Under the pieces are notes generated by a model that saw only the letters and a list, made by a program, of their open reading frames with translations, did not search any database and was not told where the DNA came from. From contig JABFRY010000520.1 in the NCBI GenBank assembly GCA_013140955.1, positions 1 through 8,355 of the forward strand: a DNA stretch of 8,355 nucleotides, read 5' to 3'. Shown piece after piece: positions 1-6,255 of this stretch. Origin of the DNA: Acidobacteriota bacterium (GTDB lineage Bacteria; Acidobacteriota; Vicinamibacteria; Vicinamibacterales; UBA2999). The position numbers and the translations under genes are program-made. Position 1 is the stretch's first letter, and the number at the start of each line of letters is the position of its first letter.

Positions 1-2859
1 CAGAATGCGCATGGGTCTGTCTGGCGGCACGACGGCCGGCGCCGGCGCCTCGGCCCTGTCGGCGCTGTCGGCCACGGAAGGCCGTGTGTCTGGCTCTGCG
101 GGCGCGTGGCCCGACCTGGCGCGCGCGGCGGCGCGGCTGAGCGCGTCACGGAGTTCGTCGCGGGCGATGGGCTTCAGCAGGTGCTCGGTGACCCCGAGCG
201 CCCGGCTGCGCTCCACGTCCGATGGCCGGACGCCCGAGGTCAGCATCAGCACCACCGTACCGGCAAAGGCTGTCGTCTCGAGGATCTGCCCTGCCAGGGT
301 GAAGCCGTCCACCTCCGGCATCTGGCCATCGAGCACGGCCACCGTGTAGGGCCGTCCCGCGCGCTGCGCGGCCGCCAGCGCCGCGGTGGCCGCGCTGGCG
401 TTCTCGACGACGGTCGCGTCTACCTTCCACGCCGACAGGAGGTCACCCAGCAGGCGACGATTGGTGGCGTTGTCATCGACCGCGAGGACCCGCAGGCCCT
501 CGAGTTCCGGGACCGTCGGTACCTCGACCGGACGGTCCGCGATGGCCAGCGGCAGGCTGAAACTGAAGGTGCTGCCGAGCCCCTCGCGGCTCTCCACGGT
601 CAAACGTCCCCCCATGCGCTCCACAAGCTTTGCGGAGATCGAGAGCCCCAGGCCCGTGCCGCCGAACCGCCGGGTCGTGGATCCGTCCGCCTGGGCGAAC
701 GACTCGAAGATGACGCCCAGCTTGCCCGCCGGAATCCCGATGCCGGTGTCCCGCACCGAGAAGTGCAGGGTCGGCGCGTGGGCCTGGCCGCCGGCAAGGC
801 CCACGCGCATGACCACTTCTCCCTGACCGGTGAACTTGATGGCGTTGCCCACGAGGTTCATCAGGACCTGGCCCAGCCGGGTGGGATCCCCGCACAGGTA
901 GGGCGGCACGCGCTCGTCGACGTGCAGCACCATCTCCAGGCCCTTCTGCGCCGCGCGCAGGGCCAGCGGCTTCATCGTCCTGGCGATCAGGTCGTGGAGC
1001 CCGAAGTCGGTGTGCTCGAGGTCCAGGCGACCCGCCTCGATCTTCGAGAAATCGAGGATGTCGTTGATGATCGTGAGCAGGGAGTTCGCCGAGGTGTTGA
1101 CCGCCTGCAGGTACTCACGCTGAATCGACGTCAGCGGCGTGTCGAGTGCGAGCTCGGTCATGCCGATGATGCCGTTCATCGGTGTGCGGATCTCGTGGCT
1201 CATGTTGGCCAGGAACTCGCTCTTCGCGCGACTGCTCTCCTCGGCCCGTGCGGTCGCCTCCGTGAGCTCGGCGGTGCGCTCCCGTACCTTGCGGTCGAGG
1301 TCCCGCGTCATCGCGGTCAGGCGATGGCGCATCGCGTCGAAGTTGTCGGAGAGCTCCATGATCTCCGCGGGTGCCTCGCCCGACACGGCCGGCACCGGCT
1401 CGTCCGACGCGTCGGCGGAGAACCGGGTCATCGAGCGCACCAGCCGTTCGACGGGCTGGCCCACGCGGCGTGCCACCGATCCCGCCACCACGACCGACAG
1501 GACGATGGCCACCAGGACCAGCAGCATCGTCATCAGGTGGTGCGCCTCGGTCTGGACGCGGATGTAAGTGAGCGGCTGCTCGGCGATGACGCGCCAGCCC
1601 TGTGACGTCACGGTCGTGCCAGCCGTTCTCGACGGGCGGCTCTGGCTCGTGGGGCTGTAGAGGAACGTGGTGCCGCCCGCGCTCCGGGCGGCGCTCAGCA
1701 GCGGGCTGGAGCCCAGCTCGGTGAGCGGGGGCGTGGTGTCCGACGACGAGTACACGACCACGCCGTCGCTGTCCACGACGGTCAGCGTGGCGCCGTTCAG
1801 GGCGCGATACGCCGAGCTGAAGCGGTTGAAGGACGAGACGTCGAGCGAGGCGCAGACAACGCCCGCCACGGTGCCGTCGCCCCTGAGGATCGGCGCCGAG
1901 ATGACGACCGTCGGCATCTGCGACTCGTCATCGAGCTCGGCGCCCGAGACACGCGGTCGCCCGGTGCCCATCGGGCCACGGAAGAAGGCCTCCGCCTCCA
2001 TGGAGCCCGGCGATGCGTCCCGCCCTCCCGGGCCCGCCGAGGCGATGGGCCGACCCGTGCCGTCCACGGCGAGCAGCGACTGGAATCCGGGGTAGGTGTC
2101 GAGGTAGAGCGCGAGCCACTCCCCGGTGCCCGTCTGGTCCGGGACGTGCGGGGCGATGGTCGCCGCCAGGGCCGTCACGGCCTGGGTGTGCCACTGCACG
2201 TAGTGGTCGACGTCGGTCCCGATGCTCAGGGCGACTTCCTGCAGGCGGTCGGTGGCTTCCTGCTGCTGTCCGTCGGCGACCAGCTGTCCGCTGACGAAGT
2301 TCATGGCGAGCAGCGGCACTGTGGCGCTCAGGACCACCACGTGGAACAGCAGCGCGCGGAGCCGTCGTCGGGGCGACTCCCCGGGCGGGGTGACCGCACG
2401 TTGCACCGGGGGGAAGGCGTAGAGCAGGTCGGCGAGCGCGGTCACGATGATGACCGACAGGAAAAACCGCAGGGCCAGCGGAGGGGCCATGGCGCCGTAC
2501 CCGCCCATGCCCATCACGCCCGGCGCGAGGATCAGCAGGGCCGTGACGAACGCCCAGAAGATCGACCCGGAGATGAGGGCGGGGTATCCGCGCCGCGTCA
2601 CCAGCCCCACCACGAGGGCTTCGAAGAGGAACTCCCTCGCCCCGGGTTCGAGCACGTGGGGGAAGTAGGCGAGGGCCGTGGCCAGCACGCCCCAGATCGG
2701 ACCGAGCCCCATGGCGACCTGCAGCGTCACGATCCGCGCCGGCATCACCGGAGCCACGGCGTTCGGCACCAGCAGCGTGATGGCCAGGCCGATCAGGCCG
2801 CCGACGGCGGCGACGACGCCCGGCCAGCGGGCGGAGGCGCCGAGAAGGGTGGTGAGCAT
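1..2859 (-). CDS. Membrane-bound hybrid sensor histidine kinase (Cache-HAMP-HisKA-HATPase-REC-REC), C-terminus cut by window edge
   Basis: This is a two-component hybrid kinase expected to sense a periplasmic or membrane signal, autophosphorylate on His and pass the phosphate to its own receivers. The frame is open from ATG 2859 to base 1 (953 codons, no stop). Residues 1-190 hold several hydrophobic segments, including a motif around FEALVVGLVTRR. About 190-430 looks like an extracytoplasmic Cache sensor (YPGFQSLLAVDGTGRPIAS). A membrane segment follows at about 442-463, then HAMP and a short coiled coil. HisKA carries NMSHEIRTP with phospho-acceptor H555. The ATPase domain shows N672 (NAIKFT), D704 (DTGIGIP) and GGTGLGLS from 733. 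Receiver 1 has the acidic pair D795/D796, phospho-acceptor D844 (LDGQMPEVDG) and K896 (LLKPIA). A Pro/Ala-rich linker leads to MRIL at 950-953, the usual first strand of another receiver. A GAGGGA lies 11 nt before the ATG. An in-frame GTG at 2892 is an alternative start, adding 11 polar residues. No separate response regulator is in view, so ligand and target are unknown. Confidence 0.93.
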   Translation of the reverse strand, partial: MLTTLLGASARWPGVVAAVGGLIGLAITLLVPNAVAPVMPARIVTLQVAMGLGPIWGVLATALAYFPHVLEPGAREFLFEALVVGLVTRRGYPALISGSIFWAFVTALLILAPGVMGMGGYGAMAPPLALRFFLSVIIVTALADLLYAFPPVQRAVTPPGESPRRRLRALLFHVVVLSATVPLLAMNFVSGQLVADGQQQEATDRLQEVALSIGTDVDHYVQWHTQAVTALAATIAPHVPDQTGTGEWLALYLDTYPGFQSLLAVDGTGRPIASAGPGGRDASPGSMEAEAFFRGPMGTGRPRVSGAELDDESQMPTVVISAPILRGDGTVAGVVCASLDVSSFNRFSSAYRALNGATLTVVDSDGVVVYSSSDTTPPLTELGSSPLLSAARSAGGTTFLYSPTSQSRPSRTAGTTVTSQGWRVIAEQPLTYIRVQTEAHHLMTMLLVLVAIVLSVVVAGSVARRVGQPVERLVRSMTRFSADASDEPVPAVSGEAPAEIMELSDNFDAMRHRLTAMTRDLDRKVRERTAELTEATARAEESSRAKSEFLANMSHEIRTPMNGIIGMTELALDTPLTSIQREYLQAVNTSANSLLTIINDILDFSKIEAGRLDLEHTDFGLHDLIARTMKPLALRAAQKGLEMVLHVDERVPPYLCGDPTRLGQVLMNLVGNAIKFTGQGEVVMRVGLAGGQAHAPTLHFSVRDTGIGIPAGKLGVIFESFAQADGSTTRRFGGTGLGLSISAKLVERMGGRLTVESREGLGSTFSFSLPLAIADRPVEVPTVPELEGLRVLAVDDNATNRRLLGDLLSAWKVDATVVENASAATAALAAAQRAGRPYTVAVLDGQMPEVDGFTLAGQILETTAFAGTVVLMLTSGVRPSDVERSRALGVTEHLLKPIARDELRDALSRAAARARSGHAPAEPDTRPSVADSADRAEAPAPAVVPPDRPMRIL

Positions 2860-2967
2860 CGAGTATGGGTTCCCTCGAAAGGAATCGTGCACCGGGGACG
2901 GTTCCTTCAGCGCGGAAGCGTGCCATTGCGTGCGGTCGGGCCGTGCGCGTGACGATTCCGCCCGCCT

Positions 2968-3082
2968 CGTGCGCCCCCGGCACGGTATGGGCCTCCTGAA
3001 GGGGGGGCTCCCCCTCCGTAGCCCCCGGCTCCTCCCTGCGCCGGGGCTCCTCTGACGTGACCGTGCGGCGGCTCCCCGCACG
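2968..3082. repeat. Cluster of GC-rich inverted repeats (possible structured leader or regulatory DNA)
   Basis: Four short perfect inverted repeats are visible. CGTGC/GCACG pairs 2968-2972 with 2980-2984. GGGGGCT/AGCCCCC pairs 3003-3009 with 3020-3026. CCCCGG/CCGGGG pairs 3023-3028 with 3041-3046. CGTGCGG/CCGCACG pairs 3062-3068 with 3076-3082. The second and third share bases 3023-3026, so those two hairpins cannot form together. The hexamer GGCTCC recurs at 3006, 3027, 3045 and 3070. If the CBS mRNA starts at about 3136, this DNA is upstream of it and would be transcribed only as part of the kinase leader. GC-rich DNA yields short stems by chance, so function is unproven. No known riboswitch class was recognised. 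Confidence 0.4.
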
Positions 3083-3120
3083 TGGGCCGACGAAGAGGGT
3101 GGTCGGAGGCAGGGCCCTCG

Positions 3121-3129
3121 TGGTACAGA
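3121..3129 (+). promoter_or_regulatory. Putative extended -10 promoter element for the CBS gene
   Basis: TGGTACAGA fits the TGn extension followed by a poor -10 hexamer (3 of 6 matches to TATAAT). No -35 match lies 17 bp upstream. The expected transcription start, about 7 bp after the hexamer, falls on the GTG at 3136, which would make the message leaderless. This agrees with the lack of any Shine-Dalgarno close to that GTG. The hexamer alone would be unconvincing; support comes from the identical geometry before the hydrolase gene at 7634-7649. Confidence 0.33.
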
Positions 3130-3135
3130 TCCTTC

Positions 3136-4518
3136 GTGCACGAACCTTCCACCAAGATCTGCGACTCGATTCTCGACACCATCGGCCACACTCCGATGGT
3201 CCGCATCCGGGCCCTCACGCGCGGCGTGACCGAGGCCACGGTGCTGGCCAAGGTCGAGACCTTCAACCCCGGCAACTCCATCAAGGACCGCATGGCGGTG
3301 CGGATGATCGAGGATGCGGAACGCGCCGGCCTCCTCAAGCCCGGCGGGACCATCATCGAGGGCACCTCGGGGAACACGGGAATGGGCCTGGCGATCGCGG
3401 CAGTGGTGAAGGGGTACCGGTGCATCTTCACCACCACCGACAAGCAGTCGAAAGAGAAGGTGGACGCCCTCAAGGCGTTCGGGGCCGAGGTGATCGTCTG
3501 CCCGACCGACGTGGATCCGGAGGACCCCAGGTCCTACTACGCCGTGTCCTCGCGGCTCGAGCGGGAGGTCCCGAACTCCTGGAAGGCGAACCAGTACGAC
3601 AACCTGTCCAACAGCGCCGCCCACTACGAGCAGACGGGACCGGAGATCTGGGACCAGACCGATGGACGGGTGACACACCTGGTGGTGGGCGTGGGGACGG
3701 GCGGCACGATCAGCGGGGCCGGCCGCTTCCTGAAGGAGCGGAATCCCCGCATCAAGGTCTGGGGGATCGACACCTACGGCTCCGTGTTCAAGAAGTACAA
3801 GGAGACCGGCATCTTCGACAAGAACGAGATCTACCCGTACATCACCGAGGGCATCGGCGAGGACTTCCTGCCGAAGAACGTGGACTTCGACGTCATCGAC
3901 CACTTCGAGAAGGTGACCGACAAGGACGCCGCCGTGATGACGCGGCGCATTGCCCGCGAGGAGGGCATCTTCGCCGGCAACTCGGCCGGCTCAGCGATGG
4001 CCGGGCTCGTGCAGCTGGCGGAGCACTTCACCAAGGACGACGTGGTCGTGGTGATCTTCCACGACCACGGCACGCGCTATCTCGGCAAGATGTACAACGA
4101 CGAGTGGATGCAGGCGCGGGGCTTCCTGGAGCGGAGCGGCATGACGGCCCGGGATCTCGTGGCCCTCGGGGTGTCGGGCGAGCTCCAGGCCGTGGAGGCC
4201 ACCCGTCCCGTGGAAGAGGCCGTGCGCGTGATGAGCGACAACGACTTCTCGCAGATCTCGGTGACCAGGAGCGGCCGTGTGGTGGGCTCGCTCAACGAGG
4301 CGCACCTGTACGCCGAGCTGGTCCGGGACGCGCACGTGAAGGTGAAGCCGGTGGAGGCCATCATGCAACCGGCCTTCCCGTTCGTGGACATCTCCACGCC
4401 CGTCGAACTGCTGGCGACGATGATCTCCGTCGAGAACCCCGCCGTGCTGGTGAGGGACTTCAAGACCGAGAAGACCTTCATCATCACGCGGTCCGACATC
4501 ATCCGCGTGTTCTGCTGA
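3136..4518 (+). CDS. cbs: Cystathionine beta-synthase-like PLP enzyme with C-terminal CBS-domain pair
   Basis: This is a fold-type II PLP enzyme of 460 residues, expected in the cytoplasm to condense serine with homocysteine to cystathionine (transsulfuration). Numbered from GTG 3136, K50 in NSIKDR is the Schiff-base lysine, 77-82 TSGNTG is the substrate loop, 187-191 GTGGT binds the PLP phosphate, and 281-287 GNSAGSA supplies the Ser near the pyridine nitrogen. HDHGTRYLGKMYND at 309-322 closes the catalytic domain. From about 336 to 460 lie two CBS motifs (a Bateman module), which in relatives can bind adenosyl ligands such as SAM. The animal heme-binding N-terminus is absent. I chose GTG 3136 because family similarity starts there. 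The upstream in-frame GTG at 3082 adds 18 residues unlike the family and has no ribosome site, and the next ATG falls inside the conserved fold. O-acetylserine sulfhydrylase activity is an alternative. No cystathionine lyase gene is in view. Confidence 0.92.
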   Translation: MHEPSTKICDSILDTIGHTPMVRIRALTRGVTEATVLAKVETFNPGNSIKDRMAVRMIEDAERAGLLKPGGTIIEGTSGNTGMGLAIAAVVKGYRCIFTTTDKQSKEKVDALKAFGAEVIVCPTDVDPEDPRSYYAVSSRLEREVPNSWKANQYDNLSNSAAHYEQTGPEIWDQTDGRVTHLVVGVGTGGTISGAGRFLKERNPRIKVWGIDTYGSVFKKYKETGIFDKNEIYPYITEGIGEDFLPKNVDFDVIDHFEKVTDKDAAVMTRRIAREEGIFAGNSAGSAMAGLVQLAEHFTKDDVVVVIFHDHGTRYLGKMYNDEWMQARGFLERSGMTARDLVALGVSGELQAVEATRPVEEAVRVMSDNDFSQISVTRSGRVVGSLNEAHLYAELVRDAHVKVKPVEAIMQPAFPFVDISTPVELLATMISVENPAVLVRDFKTEKTFIITRSDIIRVFC

Positions 4519-4534
4519 CGTCGTCCGCGCGACG
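4519..4534. terminator. Small hairpin filling the convergent gap, possible weak bidirectional terminator
   Basis: The 16 bases between the stop of the CBS gene and the stop of pntB form CGTCG (4519-4523), a 6-nt loop, and CGACG (4530-4534). A further T-G wobble inside would leave a tetraloop. There is no T tract on either side, so it is not a standard intrinsic terminator. Its exact fit to the gap between two converging stop codons is suggestive, but the stem is short. Confidence 0.3.
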
Positions 4535-5935
4535 CTACTCGATGGCCTTGACGATGTCCTCGACCACCTTCTTGGCGTCGCCGAAGACCATCATCGTCTT
4601 GTCCATGTAGAATAGCGGGTTGTCGAGGCCCGCGTACCCGGCGGCCATCGAGCGCTTGTTGACGAGGACCGTCCGCGCCTTGTGCGCCTCGAGGATCGGC
4701 ATCCCGTAGATGGCGCTCCCCGGCGTCTCGGCCAGGGGGTTCACGACGTCGTTGGCGCCGAGGACGAACGCGACATCGGTGTTGCCGAAGTCGCTGTTGA
4801 TGTCCTCCATCTCGAGCACCTGCTCGTAGGGCACCTCGGCCTCCGCCAGCAGCACGTTCATGTGGCCGGGCATGCGGCCGGCGACGGGGTGGATGGCGTA
4901 GCGCACGGTCACGCCCCTGGCGATGAGCTTCTGCGCCATCTCCTTCACCGCGTGCTGGGCGCGCGCCACCGCCAGCCCGTAGCCGGGCACGATGATCACG
5001 CTCTCGGCATTGCTGAGGAGGAACGCCACGTCCTCGGCCGACCCGGACTTGACCGTCTTCTGCTCGCCGCTGTCGGCGGTCGCGCCTTCGGCGCCGCCGA
5101 AGCCGCCGAGGATGACGCTGAAGAACGAGCGGTTCATCGCCCGGCACATGATGTACGAGAGGATCGCGCCCGACGAGCCCACGAGCGAGCCCGCGATGAT
5201 GAGCATCGAGTTCTCGAGGGAGAAGCCGATGCCGGAGGCCGCCCAGCCCGAGTAGCTGTTCAGCATCGAGATCACCACGGGCATGTCGGCGCCGCCGATC
5301 GGGATGATGATGAGCACGCCGAGGACGAAGGCGATGGCGGTCATCAGGCCGAAGGGGGGCCACTTGCCCGCGTCGCCCGACACGACGAAGGCGATGCCCG
5401 CACCGACCATCACGAGCGCGAGGGCCAGGTTCACCATGTGCTGGCCGCGGAAGACGATGGGCGCGCTCGAGAAGAGCCGGAACTGCTTGCCGAGTCCGGC
5501 GAGCTTGCCGAACGCGATGACCGAGCCCGAGAAGGTGATGGCGCCGACGAACGTGCCGATGAACAGCTCGATCCGGTTGCCGAAGGGAATGGGATTCGGG
5601 ATGCCGAAGGCGCCCGGGTTGTTGACCACCGCAATCGCGATGAGCACCGCGGCGAGCCCGACGAGGGAGTGCATCGCCGCCACCAGCTCGGGCATCTGCG
5701 TCATCTCGACGCGCTTGGCCACCAGGGCGCCGATGGCGCCGCCGATGGCCATGGCTCCGATCGCCAGGTCGATGCGTCCGGTGACGGCCAGCGTGGTGAG
5801 CACCGCGAGGGCCATGCCGATGATGCCGAAGCGGTTGCCCCGCCGGGCGGAGTCGGGATGGGAGAGCCCCTTGAGCGCCAGGATGAACAGGACGCTCGCG
5901 ACGAGGTAGGAGAGCGCGACTTGGTTGGCGGACAT
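4535..5935 (-). CDS. pntB: NAD(P) transhydrogenase, beta subunit (membrane domain II and NADP(H)-binding domain III)
   Basis: This is the beta subunit (466 residues) of the proton-translocating transhydrogenase of the inner membrane, which drives NADH + NADP+ to NAD+ + NADPH with inward proton flow. Residues 1 to about 265 are hydrophobic, with many membrane helices. They include H89 (AMHSLVG), D217 (GGADMPVV) and N226 (NSYSGWA), which line up with E. coli betaHis91, betaAsp213 and betaAsn222 in the proton pathway. Domain III (about 285-466) has the NADP fingerprint PGYGLAVA at 317-324, GANDVVNP at 393-400, KRSMAAGYAG at 427-436 for the 2'-phosphate, and the family ending with MDKTMMVFGDAKK. 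Length matches E. coli PntB (about 462). Start ATG 5935 lies 8 bp after the pntAB stop; GTAGGG (5942-5947) spaced 6 nt serves as ribosome site and overlaps that stop codon, suggesting translational coupling. It is the last gene of the operon. Confidence 0.97.
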   Translation of the reverse strand: MSANQVALSYLVASVLFILALKGLSHPDSARRGNRFGIIGMALAVLTTLAVTGRIDLAIGAMAIGGAIGALVAKRVEMTQMPELVAAMHSLVGLAAVLIAIAVVNNPGAFGIPNPIPFGNRIELFIGTFVGAITFSGSVIAFGKLAGLGKQFRLFSSAPIVFRGQHMVNLALALVMVGAGIAFVVSGDAGKWPPFGLMTAIAFVLGVLIIIPIGGADMPVVISMLNSYSGWAASGIGFSLENSMLIIAGSLVGSSGAILSYIMCRAMNRSFFSVILGGFGGAEGATADSGEQKTVKSGSAEDVAFLLSNAESVIIVPGYGLAVARAQHAVKEMAQKLIARGVTVRYAIHPVAGRMPGHMNVLLAEAEVPYEQVLEMEDINSDFGNTDVAFVLGANDVVNPLAETPGSAIYGMPILEAHKARTVLVNKRSMAAGYAGLDNPLFYMDKTMMVFGDAKKVVEDIVKAIE

Positions 5936-5943
5936 CGGTGGCC

Positions 5944-6255
5944 CTACTTCCCGGTCTGCTTCCGGTCTTTCTTCCTGAACATCTCGAGCATGCGCTCGGT
6001 CACCAGGAAGCCGCCGAAAGTGTTGATGGCCACGAGCCCCACCGCCAGGGCTCCGAGCAACGCGCCGAAGTCGGTGGTGCCTGGCCCCGAGGCCAGGATA
6101 GCGCCGACGATGATCACCGAACTGATGGCGTTGGTGACGCTCATCAGGGGCGTGTGCAGCGCCGGCGTCACGCCCCACACCACGTGGTAGCCGACGACGA
6201 CCGCCAGGACGAATACCGTGAGGTTGGTGACCGTGGGGTCCAGGGCTTCCGTCAT
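5944..6255 (-). CDS. pntAB: NAD(P) transhydrogenase, small membrane alpha-2 subunit
   Basis: This 103-residue membrane protein corresponds to the C-terminal membrane part of E. coli PntA, here a separate polypeptide as in Rhodospirillum rubrum. It joins PntB to form the proton channel (domain II). Three hydrophobic helices are visible at roughly 12-31, 40-58 and 63-86, with the family-typical HTPLMSVTNAISS between the first two. The end is FGGFLVTERMLEMF followed by a basic cytoplasmic tail. ATG 6255 overlaps the pntAA stop as ATGA, a 4-nt overlap typical of coupled translation. GAGG at 6262-6265 sits 6 nt upstream within the end of pntAA. A longer upstream extension in this frame is open but is only the antisense-free overlap with pntAA and has no family resemblance. 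Confidence 0.96.
   Translation of the reverse strand: MTEALDPTVTNLTVFVLAVVVGYHVVWGVTPALHTPLMSVTNAISSVIIVGAILASGPGTTDFGALLGALAVGLVAINTFGGFLVTERMLEMFRKKDRKQTGK

Larger units (their letters stand above)
2860..3135. other. Divergent intergenic region between the hybrid kinase and the CBS gene
   Basis: This 276-bp stretch separates the start of the minus-strand kinase from the start of the plus-strand CBS-like gene, so it should hold both promoters. I see no convincing gene in it; the frames crossing it are short or are extensions of shadows. Its middle (about 2968-3082) is extremely GC-rich with several short inverted repeats. Near its right edge is an extended -10-like element for the CBS gene. 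I could not find a convincing -10/-35 pair for the kinase. Confidence 0.6.

Noticed and set aside
106..1605. Long plus-strand open frame (499 codons) opposite the hybrid kinase
   Set aside because: Its product is Arg/His/Gly-rich with no family motif, and the opposite strand carries an intact kinase with all catalytic boxes. Long antisense frames are expected in GC-rich coding DNA.
1928..2983. Minus-strand open frame (351 codons) overlapping the start of the kinase
   Set aside because: Different frame from the kinase, Arg/Gly/Ala-rich, no domain; the kinase frame has membrane helices and a Cache domain across the same bases.
3082..3135. Upstream GTG at 3082 as the CBS gene start
   Set aside because: It would add 18 residues with no family resemblance, has no ribosome site, and sits on the arm of an inverted repeat; GTG 3136 fits family length and the promoter-like element.
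2985..3135. SAM or other sulfur-related riboswitch upstream of the CBS gene
   Set aside because: No conserved SAM-I, SAM-II or SAH riboswitch core could be recognised, and the likely transcript start at 3136 would leave no leader.
3057..4610. Plus-strand open frame (517 codons) overlapping the CBS gene in another frame
   Set aside because: Arg/Gly-rich nonsense composition; the overlapping frame encodes a complete PLP enzyme with all binding loops.
4077..5363. Minus-strand open frame (428 codons) running through pntB and the CBS 3' end
   Set aside because: It crosses two genuine genes on opposite strands, is Arg-rich, and has no motif; a frame shadow.
4682..6190. Long plus-strand open frame (502 codons) opposite pntB and pntAB
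   Set aside because: The His/Asp/Arg-rich low-complexity product mirrors the third-position GC bias of the real transhydrogenase genes; no recognisable domain.
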